Both the position numbers and the translations under genes were made by a program. Of a stretch of 16,558 nt of DNA, positions 7,274 to 13,480 are shown in pieces. The number at the start of each line of letters is the position of its first letter. Position 1 is the first letter of the stretch. Source of the DNA: Oscillospiraceae bacterium (GTDB lineage: Bacteria > Bacillota_A > Clostridia > Oscillospirales > Oscillospiraceae); the NCBI GenBank assembly GCA_017381835.1, contig JAFOBK010000109.1:1-16558 (forward strand), in the 5' to 3' direction. Under the pieces are notes generated by a model. The model saw nothing but the letters and a program-made list of their open reading frames with translations, was not told where the DNA came from and made no database searches.

Positions 7274-7302
7274 ATAATACTGAATTATTCGATGAAAATC
7301 AA
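7274..7302 (-). promoter_or_regulatory. probable sigma-A promoter of the NCS2 permease gene
   Basis: On the minus strand TTGATT (plus 7297-7302; 4 of 6) and TATTAT (plus 7274-7279; 5 of 6) are 17 bases apart, ending 54 bases before the start codon. The region is strongly AT-rich. Confidence 0.7.
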
Positions 7303-7319
7303 GTAGATATCTGCTTGTT

Positions 7320-7342
7320 ATTCATAATATGTTCATATGAAT
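7320..7342. promoter_or_regulatory. inverted repeat upstream of the permease promoter, possible operator
   Basis: ATTCATA (7320-7326) is inverted as TATGAAT (7336-7342), and the right arm overlaps the perfect 10-base palindrome TTCATATGAA (7332-7341). It lies just upstream of the permease -35 box and just downstream of the tex terminator. It could bind a regulator of purine uptake, but AT-rich palindromes arise by chance. Confidence 0.3.
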
Positions 7343-7372
7343 CAAACCGGCAGGCCAAAAGGCCTGCCGGTT
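7343..7372 (-). terminator. tex terminator (strong stem, weak U-run)
   Basis: A 12-bp perfect stem AACCGGCAGGCC (7345-7356) / GGCCTGCCGGTT (7361-7372) with a four-base loop lies three bases after the tex stop on the minus strand. The following T-run is short (TTTGATT, sharing bases with the stem), so termination may be less efficient than at the other sites. Confidence 0.8.
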
Positions 7373-7374
7373 CA

Positions 7375-9531
7375 TCAAATTTCCTTAGGAATATTCTTCA
7401 TAGTGAGGCTGATGCGCTTACGCTTTTCATCTACTTCCAAAACCGCCACTTTCACCACATCGCCAACTTTTACAACTTCACTGGGATGCCGGACCTTCCG
7501 ATTGCAGACCTGGGAAATATGAACAAGGCCATCCTGATGGACACCAATATCCACAAATACACCAAAGTCGATCACATTACGCACAGTACCGGACAGAACC
7601 ATACCAGGCTTCAGATCCTTAATTTCCAGCACATCAGTGCGCAGAATCGGTGCAGGAAGCTCATCGCGGGGATCTCTGCCGGGTTTGAGCAATTCCTTGA
7701 CCACATCTTCCAATGTGGGAACACCTACACCGCAAGCTTCAGCAGCTTTAGAAATACCGTACTGATTCACTCGCTGACGAAGTTCACCCAGATTGCCGGA
7801 TGCTACATCCTTCTTGGTATAGCCGCAGAGCTCCAGAAGTGTCTGTGCGGCCTGATAAGACTCTGGATGAACACCGGTATTATCCAGAATTTCCTTACTC
7901 TCCGGTACTCGCAGGAAGCCTGCACACTGCTGGAATGCCTTGGGACCGAGCTTAGGTACTTTCTTCAATTGGCTTCTTGCCGTGAATGCACCATTCTCCT
8001 GACGGTAGATAACCACATTCTTAGCCGTAGTCGCTGTGAGGCCGGAAACCTGCTGCAGCAGGCTTGCGGACGCTGTATTGACATCAACACCCACTGCATT
8101 GACGCAATCCTCTACAGCACCGCCCAAAGCTTCATCCAGCCGCTTCTGCGGACAATCATGCTGATACTGGCCAACACCGATTGCCTTGGGATCGATCTTC
8201 ACCAACTCTGCCAGGGGATCCTGCATGCGGCGGGCAATGGAAACCGCGCTGCGCAGATTCACGTCAAATTCAGGGAATTCCTCTGCTGCCAACTTGGAAG
8301 CCGAATACACAGAGGCGCCGGCTTCATTGACGATCATGTAGCTGACACCCGGAAGATTCTTCAGCATCTTTACGGTCATAGCTTCGGTTTCACGGGATGC
8401 CGTACCATTACCGATAGCAATATGCTTAACACCGTGCTTACGAATCATGCGGCTGAGAATATCAATGGCTTCCTCTTGCTTTCTCTGAGAAAATGTGGGA
8501 TACACAACATTGGTATCCAAAACCATACCGGTACCGTCCACAACAGCCACTTTGCATCCGTTACGATAGCCGGGATCCAAACCCATGGTGACAAAACCCT
8601 TCACAGGAGGCTGCATCAAGAGGGGTTTTAAATTCAGAGCGAAATTCGCAATGGCTGACTCCCCTGCTCTCTCTGTCAGTGTATTGCGCAGTTCTCTCTC
8701 CGCACTGGGAGCAATCAGACGAACGTAGGCATCCTCCGCAGCAGCTTTCACAAACTGGCTGACCCACATCGTCGGTTTCAGCGCCTTGCGGCAAACCAAA
8801 GACTGCCCTTCATTACCGGGCAGCATAACCGCAACCTTCAGAAACTCTTCTTTTTCACCACGGTTGATTGCCAAAATCTGATGATTCTGAAGTCTGGATA
8901 CAAGGCTGGAAAATGCGTAATAATTACGGTATACACTATCATTGTCAGGATCCGTTGCCTGTACCGTCATAACAGCCTTACTCTCCATTTTCTCTCGGAG
9001 AGCTTTTCGGATATCCGCATCATCAGAGATCATTTCGGCAATAATATCAGAAGCGCCGGCAAGCGCATCCTCCAGGGTTTCCACACCCTTTTCAGGGTCA
9101 ATATAGGCTTTTGCCAATTCTTCCGGATTTCTGCCATCCTGCAGGAAAATATCCAAAGCCAGGGGTTCCAAACCTTTCTCCTTTGCAACGGTAGCACGGG
9201 TACGGCGCTTCTGCTTATAAGGACGGTATAGATCTTCCACTTCGGCAAGGGTCACTGCCTGATTAATTGCCTGGGAGAGTTCCTCTGTTAACTTACCCTG
9301 GTTTTCAATGGACTTTAGAACCTCATTCTTTCTCTCCTGCAGGTTCCGCAGATAATTCAGACGGGTTTCCAAATTACGCAAGGTTGTATCATCCATGCTG
9401 CCATGCATTTCTTTCCGATATCGGGCAATAAAGGGAATGGTATTGCCTTCATCCAAGAGCATAACAACATTTTCAATATAGCTTTCCTTTTGCCCCAGTT
9501 CTTCTGCCAGGGACTTGATAATCATATCCAT
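7375..9531 (-). CDS. tex: Tex-family transcription accessory / RNA-binding protein
   Basis: A cytoplasmic nucleic-acid-binding protein of 718 residues, normal Tex length. Domains in order: N-terminal helical Tex_N region (about 1-190, with NTIPFIARYRKE near 30-41, a family hallmark); YqgF/RuvX-like RNase-H fold beginning at about 313 (MGLDPGYRNGCKVAVVDG); helix-hairpin-helix region about 480-560 (VGVDVNTASASLLQQVSGL then KKVPKLGPKAFQQCAGFLR); and a C-terminal S1 RNA-binding domain about 640-712 (GTVRNVIDFGVFVDIGVHQDGLVHIS). Homologues influence toxin expression, transcription fidelity or RNA processing; the molecular role here is inferred from the family. Start ATG has a GGAGAA site and an excellent promoter. 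It is transcribed divergently from the MarR gene and ends with its own terminator. Confidence 0.96.
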   Translation of the reverse strand: MDMIIKSLAEELGQKESYIENVVMLLDEGNTIPFIARYRKEMHGSMDDTTLRNLETRLNYLRNLQERKNEVLKSIENQGKLTEELSQAINQAVTLAEVEDLYRPYKQKRRTRATVAKEKGLEPLALDIFLQDGRNPEELAKAYIDPEKGVETLEDALAGASDIIAEMISDDADIRKALREKMESKAVMTVQATDPDNDSVYRNYYAFSSLVSRLQNHQILAINRGEKEEFLKVAVMLPGNEGQSLVCRKALKPTMWVSQFVKAAAEDAYVRLIAPSAERELRNTLTERAGESAIANFALNLKPLLMQPPVKGFVTMGLDPGYRNGCKVAVVDGTGMVLDTNVVYPTFSQRKQEEAIDILSRMIRKHGVKHIAIGNGTASRETEAMTVKMLKNLPGVSYMIVNEAGASVYSASKLAAEEFPEFDVNLRSAVSIARRMQDPLAELVKIDPKAIGVGQYQHDCPQKRLDEALGGAVEDCVNAVGVDVNTASASLLQQVSGLTATTAKNVVIYRQENGAFTARSQLKKVPKLGPKAFQQCAGFLRVPESKEILDNTGVHPESYQAAQTLLELCGYTKKDVASGNLGELRQRVNQYGISKAAEACGVGVPTLEDVVKELLKPGRDPRDELPAPILRTDVLEIKDLKPGMVLSGTVRNVIDFGVFVDIGVHQDGLVHISQVCNRKVRHPSEVVKVGDVVKVAVLEVDEKRKRISLTMKNIPKEI

Positions 9532-9559
9532 ATTGTTCTCCTGATTCTAAGATGAATGG

Positions 9560-9588
9560 ATTATACCATAAATCTTCGCATTTTACAA
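9560..9588 (-). promoter_or_regulatory. sigma-A promoter of tex
   Basis: On the minus strand a perfect TATAAT (plus 9560-9565) with an extended TGG just upstream is preceded by TTGTAA (plus 9583-9588; 4 of 6) at 17 bases. The start codon is 28 bases downstream of the -10, giving a short leader. Confidence 0.85.
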
Positions 9589-9641
9589 CGAAGAGAGCTT
9601 TGGCAGAAGCTCTAGAATTCTTACCCGAATGCGAATAAAAT

Positions 9642-9689
9642 TTGATATCAATGTTTACTCGTAAACTTTCGTGTTGACAAGTAAACATT
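9642..9689. promoter_or_regulatory. cluster of palindromes (GTTTAC/GTAAAC) over the marR promoter, probable MarR operator
   Basis: GTTTAC (9653-9658) and GTAAAC (9661-9666) form a compact palindrome with a two-base centre. A third half-site GTAAAC (9681-9686) lies inside the -35/-10 spacer, and AATGTTTAC (9650-9658) is the exact inverse of GTAAACATT (9681-9689). A further perfect palindrome TTGATATCAA sits at 9642-9651. MarR proteins bind such short palindromes and commonly repress their own promoter, so this is the likely autoregulatory operator. Binding is inferred. Confidence 0.65.
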
Positions 9690-9702
9690 TATGTGATACA
9701 CT
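9674..9702 (+). promoter_or_regulatory. sigma-A promoter of the marR-degV unit
   Basis: A perfect TTGACA (9674-9679) is followed after 17 bases by TACACT (9697-9702; 4 of 6) with an upstream TG (extended -10). The start codon at 9731 is 29 bases downstream, giving a short leader that contains a GGGAGG ribosome binding site (9718-9723). The spacer overlaps an operator half-site. Confidence 0.85.
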
Positions 9703-9730
9703 CTGGCAGAATCCACTGGGAGGCTATCAT

Positions 9731-10189
9731 ATGGAAGCAGAAAGATTTGAACAATTTAGTTCTTTAATTTCCGGAATCTACCGGGATATTCAAAAATTAA
9801 AAGCGAAATGGACCGAACCTTTGGGTCTAAAGGCTGTGCACATTTTTTGGGTGTACTTGCTTAAAAACCATCCTGAGGGTCTGACCGCATCAGAACTTTC
9901 CCGTCACAGCCAATCTAACCGTTCTCTTGTATCACGGGAAATTCAAGAATTGATTGATATGGGCTATGTGCAAGCAGGTAAGTCCTCCGGTCAGCGGCGT
10001 TATGGCCAAAAGTTGACGCTGACACCTTCCGGCTCAGAAATTGCTGAGACAATCAGTCAGGCATCTGTAGAGATTCAAAACAAGGTAAATGCCGGGATTC
10101 CGGAGGAGGATTTAATCGTGCTCTACCGAACCCTCGGCATTCTTATGGAAAATTTTCATCGTCTTACTGAACAATCCTCGGAGGAATAA
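9731..10189 (+). CDS. MarR-family transcriptional regulator
   Basis: A 152-residue winged-helix DNA-binding protein. The central part follows the MarR pattern: LTASELSRHSQSNRSLVSREIQELIDMGYV is the helix-turn-helix, then GKSSGQRRYGQKLTLTPSG is the wing with its basic tip and closing strand, flanked by N- and C-terminal helices for dimerisation. I choose the ATG at 9731 because it has a GGGAGG site seven bases upstream. An in-frame upstream ATG at 9671 lies within the promoter's -35 region and has no binding site. The gene ends two bases before the DegV start, whose ribosome binding site is inside this gene, so the two are translationally coupled. The ligand is unknown. Coupling to a DegV protein hints at fatty acid sensing, as in FabT, but this is inference. 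Confidence 0.9.
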   Translation: MEAERFEQFSSLISGIYRDIQKLKAKWTEPLGLKAVHIFWVYLLKNHPEGLTASELSRHSQSNRSLVSREIQELIDMGYVQAGKSSGQRRYGQKLTLTPSGSEIAETISQASVEIQNKVNAGIPEEDLIVLYRTLGILMENFHRLTEQSSEE

Positions 10190-10191
10190 TT

Positions 10192-11034
10192 ATGGCAGTT
10201 AAATTTATTATCGATGCCGGCTGTGATCTGAATCAGCAGCAAGCAGAGGCATTGGGTGTCAAGCTGATCCCTATGACTATCCGCTTCGGTGCAGAAGAAT
10301 ACCGCTCCGGTGTTGACATCACAAATCAGGAGTTTTATGAAAAACTGACAACTTCCAAAGAAAATCCCACCACCAGTCAGCCTACTCCCTTTGAATATGA
10401 GCAGGCTTATGAAGAAGTTGTAAGCGCAGGTGATGAAGCTGTTGTTCTGTGTGTGTCTTCTGCCCTTTCCGGCACCTACCAGAGTGCAACCATCGCAGCC
10501 GATGGCTATGAAGACCGTATCTATGTGATCGACACAAGAGCCGTTTCTTTAGGTCAGAAGATCCTGTTGGACTACGCAATCGGTCTGCGCGATAAGGGAA
10601 TGCGTGCAAAAGAAATCTTCGCTGAACTGGAACAAAAAAAGCAGGACATCCGGGTTTACGGTGCTGTGGAAACCTTAGAGTACCTGATTCGCGGCGGCCG
10701 TCTTTCCAAAGCAGCAGGTGCTGTGGGTTCTGTACTTGGAATTCGACCTGTACTGTATTTGACTGACGGCGGTCTGGGTGTGGCCGGTAAGGCACGAGGC
10801 CCCAAGGCTGCAATTACCATGACCCATAAGCTGATGGCAGAAGAAGGTATCGACTATTCCCTTCCCTTTGCCGTTGGCTATACCGGAAGCGATGCATCAG
10901 TACTGGATACCTTCCTGAATGCACCTGATTCTGTTTGGAACGGCATGGATGTTCCTATTTTCAATGTAGGCAGTACTGTAGGTACCCATACCGGTCCCGG
11001 CCTTTTCCTGGCTGCCTTCTTTCATAAATCTTAA
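10192..11034 (+). CDS. DegV-family protein (FakB-like fatty-acid-binding protein)
   Basis: A soluble 280-residue protein of the DegV family. Characterised members (FakB) hold a fatty acid while the kinase FakA phosphorylates it, feeding exogenous or recycled acyl chains into phospholipid synthesis. Motifs are all present: FIIDAGCDL (5-13), TSQPTP (61-66), SSALSGTY (89-96), RGGRLSK (167-173) and the C-terminal GTHTGPG (264-270), whose histidine is a ligand-site residue in FakB. The ribosome binding site GGAGGA lies within the end of the MarR gene, two bases separating stop and start. No fakA partner lies in this window. Fatty acid binding is a family inference; the particular chain preference is unknown. 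Confidence 0.92.
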   Translation: MAVKFIIDAGCDLNQQQAEALGVKLIPMTIRFGAEEYRSGVDITNQEFYEKLTTSKENPTTSQPTPFEYEQAYEEVVSAGDEAVVLCVSSALSGTYQSATIAADGYEDRIYVIDTRAVSLGQKILLDYAIGLRDKGMRAKEIFAELEQKKQDIRVYGAVETLEYLIRGGRLSKAAGAVGSVLGIRPVLYLTDGGLGVAGKARGPKAAITMTHKLMAEEGIDYSLPFAVGYTGSDASVLDTFLNAPDSVWNGMDVPIFNVGSTVGTHTGPGLFLAAFFHKS

Positions 11035-11046
11035 TGGATTATAGAT

Positions 11047-11075
11047 TTGACATTTGAAAATGCCTACGATATAAT
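11047..11075 (+). promoter_or_regulatory. perfect consensus sigma-A promoter ahead of the cytidylate-kinase-like gene
   Basis: TTGACA (11047-11052) and TATAAT (11070-11075) are both perfect and separated by the optimal 17 bases. The start codon follows 35 bases downstream with an AAGGAGGG ribosome binding site at 11097-11104. This predicts strong, constitutive transcription independent of marR-degV. Confidence 0.95.
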
Positions 11076-11110
11076 GAGATTAAGATATACACTTTAAGGA
11101 GGGCATTTCA

Positions 11111-11719
11111 ATGGAAAAGAAGATCATTACCATCAGCCGTGAATTTGGCAGCGGCGGCCGTACCATCGGCAGACAGCTGGCCGAAAAACTGGGTATTCCT
11201 TTTTATGACGAAGAACTGGTTGACCATGTAGCTTTGGAATCCGGCTTTGCACCCAAGTTTATTGAAGAGCATAGCGAACACTCCCCCGGCAAAAGTTTTC
11301 TTTCCTATGTATTTGCACCTCAGGGTGTTCCCGGCGTAATGAACGGTCTGTCCACCGCCGATTTTCTTTGGAGCATTCAGTGCAGCGTGATCCTGCAGCT
11401 GGCTGACAAGGGTCCCTGTGTCATCGTCGGCAGAAACGCAGACTATGTTCTGAAGGATCGTGACGATTGTCTCCACGCTTTCATTTATGCAGATATGGAT
11501 TACCGCGCCGACCGTATTGTCCGTCTGTACGGTGAATCCGAAAAGAGTCCCGAAGCCCGTCTGCAGGAAAAGGATAAGCGTCGCAAGGTCAATTATCAGC
11601 ACTACACCGGCCGTTCCTGGGGCCAGGCTCAGAACTACGATGTATGCCTCTGCTCCAGCACTCTGGGCGAAGATCGCTGTGTGGATATCCTGCTGGATAT
11701 GGTTAAAAACAGCAAGTAA
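11111..11719 (+). CDS. cytidylate-kinase-like family protein (Cytidylate_kin2 / AAA_26)
   Basis: A small P-loop protein of 202 residues. It starts ITISREFGSGGRTIGRQLAEKLG (6-28). This is the signature of the cytidylate-kinase-like family that is common in Clostridia and distinct from true Cmk. The phosphate-binding loop is GSGGRTIG (13-20), where the usual P-loop lysine is not at its canonical place; this is the norm for the subfamily. CVIVGRNADYVL (103-114) is the Walker-B-side strand, and the basic segment around EKDKRRKVNYQHYTG (153-167) resembles the LID that closes over phosphate. Its substrate is not established, and a nucleotide kinase role is only inferred from fold. It has a perfect promoter, an excellent ribosome binding site and a terminator, so it is monocistronic. 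Confidence 0.88.
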   Translation: MEKKIITISREFGSGGRTIGRQLAEKLGIPFYDEELVDHVALESGFAPKFIEEHSEHSPGKSFLSYVFAPQGVPGVMNGLSTADFLWSIQCSVILQLADKGPCVIVGRNADYVLKDRDDCLHAFIYADMDYRADRIVRLYGESEKSPEARLQEKDKRRKVNYQHYTGRSWGQAQNYDVCLCSSTLGEDRCVDILLDMVKNSK

Positions 11720-11730
11720 TGCAATATAAT

Positions 11731-11765
11731 AAAGCTCCCTGCATCAGCAGGGAGCTTTTTCTTTG
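11731..11765 (+). terminator. terminator shared by convergent genes
   Basis: A 12-bp perfect stem AAAGCTCCCTGC (11731-11742) / GCAGGGAGCTTT (11747-11758) with loop ATCA is followed by more Ts on the plus strand. It ends the kinase-like gene. On the minus strand the stem is followed by ATTATATT and the DUF4317 stop codon lies inside the loop, so it probably serves both directions. Confidence 0.9.
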
Positions 11766-12892
11766 TCTTCGATATGAATCGGAACACCGTTCACTTCCAC
11801 ACATTCATCCGCAGGAATCAGCAGGTATTTCACACCGCCGATTATACGGGTTTCGATCATGTCGCTGCACTCAGGATTTACCTTGATGGAAATATCCGGT
11901 GTAGTGATCTCGAAACGCTTATTATCAATGATATTCTTAGGGTGAAGTTCTGCCTCATGGCCGAACACCTCATCAAATTCAGCACTGAATTTGCTCATAG
12001 AAGTATCCGAAACGCCGCAGGTATACAGCGCTGATTTGACCTCTTCTTTAGAAATCAGCAGAGGATCAGCCACTTTACTTTCTTTATGCATCTCAATACT
12101 CTGGCGCAGCTGATCATGGACAGTCTGAACCACTTCCAGGCTGCATTCCTCTGCCAAAGTTGCTCCCAGCAGTGCTTCAAAAGATTTCTTCTGCTGGAAA
12201 GCGGGCTTGGGAGGCTCTACACAAAACAGCGCCTGCACCAGATTCTCATGGTTATCCTTGGGACTCTTGGTATAATAGAGAGCATTGTAAATATTGGTAG
12301 CACGGTCATCAAAAGCCGGGAACAGAAAGCCCGCTTCCGGAGCGCAGGCAACCTGGGCAATGCCTCCGTCGTGGAATTCCTTGGTTTCTGCCACATAGCG
12401 CAATGAAGGCTTCGTCTGCTTAACAGGGCAAACCGCACACAAAAGATAGGTATAGGTTTCATCGGAGTTATCCGCATGGATGGCATCGTCCTTGCTCTTA
12501 AAGGGCACATCATAACGATCACATCCCAGCAGAATCAGGAAACCATCGTCAAAATGGATATTCTCGATAATCTTCTGATACAACGCAGTACGAAGTTCCT
12601 CGCTCTTCAGGTCTTCACGCAAACCCATCAATAGCTTGTGCTCTGTGGAATTTGCAACCTGGGATGTTTTGAACCGGATATCCAGCAAATTCTTGCCCAC
12701 AGATCCGGACAGAACCTTCTTCATAAGGCCAAAATACTTTTCAGCCTCATTTTCCGGCATGATGCCGACGCTCTGCTTAAACTCAGATACAATTTCATTC
12801 TGCGCATTCACATAGCAGCCGTAAATAGATGTCATATTACTGCGATCCCGGCGAACTCTGCGTCGGATCTCGCCAATTTCCTTTTCGTTCAT
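11744..12892 (-). CDS. DUF4317 family protein, function unknown
   Basis: A predicted soluble protein of 382 residues that I place in the DUF4317 family. The basis is its N-terminal block MNEKEIGEIRRRVRRDRSNM and the following TSIYGCYVNAQNEIVSEF, plus total length. The family is widespread in Clostridia and has no known function. No signal peptide or membrane helix is visible. The N-terminus is basic, the middle holds several acidic and polar blocks, and the last 60 residues are rich in short beta-prone stretches (ITTPDISIKVNPE, RIIGGVKYLLIP). I choose ATG 12892 because GAGAGG lies seven bases upstream. A longer frame to 12928 would begin inside a hairpin without a binding site. It lies 54 bases after pgsA and shows no clear promoter, so it is probably the last gene of the recA-recX-rimO-pgsA transcript. 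The stop overlaps the shared terminator. Confidence 0.85.
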   Translation of the reverse strand: MNEKEIGEIRRRVRRDRSNMTSIYGCYVNAQNEIVSEFKQSVGIMPENEAEKYFGLMKKVLSGSVGKNLLDIRFKTSQVANSTEHKLLMGLREDLKSEELRTALYQKIIENIHFDDGFLILLGCDRYDVPFKSKDDAIHADNSDETYTYLLCAVCPVKQTKPSLRYVAETKEFHDGGIAQVACAPEAGFLFPAFDDRATNIYNALYYTKSPKDNHENLVQALFCVEPPKPAFQQKKSFEALLGATLAEECSLEVVQTVHDQLRQSIEMHKESKVADPLLISKEEVKSALYTCGVSDTSMSKFSAEFDEVFGHEAELHPKNIIDNKRFEITTPDISIKVNPECSDMIETRIIGGVKYLLIPADECVEVNGVPIHIEDKEKAPC

Positions 12893-12911
12893 AAGTAACC
12901 TCTCATGGATT

Positions 12912-12934
12912 ACGCCGGTGCAATGCACCGGCGT
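12912..12934 (-). repeat. intercistronic hairpin between pgsA and the DUF4317 gene
   Basis: ACGCCGGTG (12912-12920) and CACCGGCGT (12926-12934) form a 9-bp GC-rich stem with a five-base loop that can pair further. On the minus strand the hairpin is followed by AATCCATGAGAGG, not a U-run. It is therefore either a weak or Rho-independent-like but U-less terminator, or an mRNA stabiliser in front of the DUF4317 ribosome binding site. Confidence 0.7.
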
Positions 12935-12946
12935 TTGTTGCGATAA

Positions 12947-13477
12947 TTAGTCCCACAGGCATTTCCAGTTCTGAGCAAAATACTCCACACCGGAATAAAT
13001 GGTAGTGACTACAATCACGGCATTGACAACTCCTGCCAACCAAATAACCGTAGGAAATGCCATCAGCACACACAGACCAACCATGGTACTGGCTGTCTTT
13101 ACCTTACCGCTCCAGCCGGCAGCAATCACCTTACCCTTGCCTACCGCTACCAGCCGCAGACCGGTAACCGCAAACTCACGGGTAAGCACCAGCATCAATG
13201 CCCAACCGGGCATCATGCCCCATTCGCAGAACATAACCATAGCCGCAATGGTCAGCAGCTTATCGGCCAAAGGATCCAGGAATTTACCAAAATCGCTGAC
13301 CTGATTATAGCGGCGGGCAATGTGTCCGTCCACAAAATCAGTGATGCTGGCAATGATAAATACCGCCAATGCAATCCACATCCATACGCCGGGTTGTCCG
13401 CCGCTCTGATACATGAAAACCATATACACAGGGATAAAGGCAATGCGGATCAGCGTAATCTTACTGGCAAGTGTCAT
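12947..13477 (-). CDS. pgsA: CDP-diacylglycerol-glycerol-3-phosphate 3-phosphatidyltransferase
   Basis: An integral membrane enzyme that makes phosphatidylglycerol phosphate from CDP-diacylglycerol and glycerol-3-phosphate, the committed step to phosphatidylglycerol and cardiolipin. The 176-residue protein has the full CDP-alcohol phosphotransferase motif D-G-x2-A-R-x8-G-x3-D-x3-D: D50, G51, A54, R55, G64, D68, D72. Four to six hydrophobic segments are seen. The N-terminal TLASKITLIRIAFIPVYM is typical of PgsA. Start ATG is three bases after the rimO stop, and its GGAGGAG binding site lies within the end of rimO, so translation is coupled. The rimO-pgsA adjacency is well known in Bacillota. 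Function assignment is secure; related CDP-alcohol enzymes are less likely given length and context. Confidence 0.95.
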   Translation of the reverse strand: MTLASKITLIRIAFIPVYMVFMYQSGGQPGVWMWIALAVFIIASITDFVDGHIARRYNQVSDFGKFLDPLADKLLTIAAMVMFCEWGMMPGWALMLVLTREFAVTGLRLVAVGKGKVIAAGWSGKVKTASTMVGLCVLMAFPTVIWLAGVVNAVIVVTTIYSGVEYFAQNWKCLWD

Positions 13478-13480
13478 ACT

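Noticed and set aside
7220..7375. Possible purine riboswitch ahead of the NCS2 permease
   Set aside because: I looked for the conserved purine-aptamer junction and loop segments and found none. The predicted leader of about 48 bases is too short for the aptamer.
7315..8631. 438-codon plus-strand open frame opposite the 3' half of tex
   Set aside because: There is no ribosome binding site and no recognisable domain, and the frame is fully explained by the tex codons on the other strand.
9594..9613. AGAGCTT/AAGCTCT hairpin between the tex and marR promoters
   Set aside because: A 7-bp stem in a divergent promoter region, upstream of both predicted transcription starts and with no U-run. I see no support for a terminator or a small RNA.
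9671..9730. Longer N-terminus for the MarR regulator starting at 9671
   Set aside because: That ATG lies in the -35 region of the best promoter and has no ribosome binding site. The ATG at 9731 has a GGGAGG site at ideal spacing and gives a normal MarR length.
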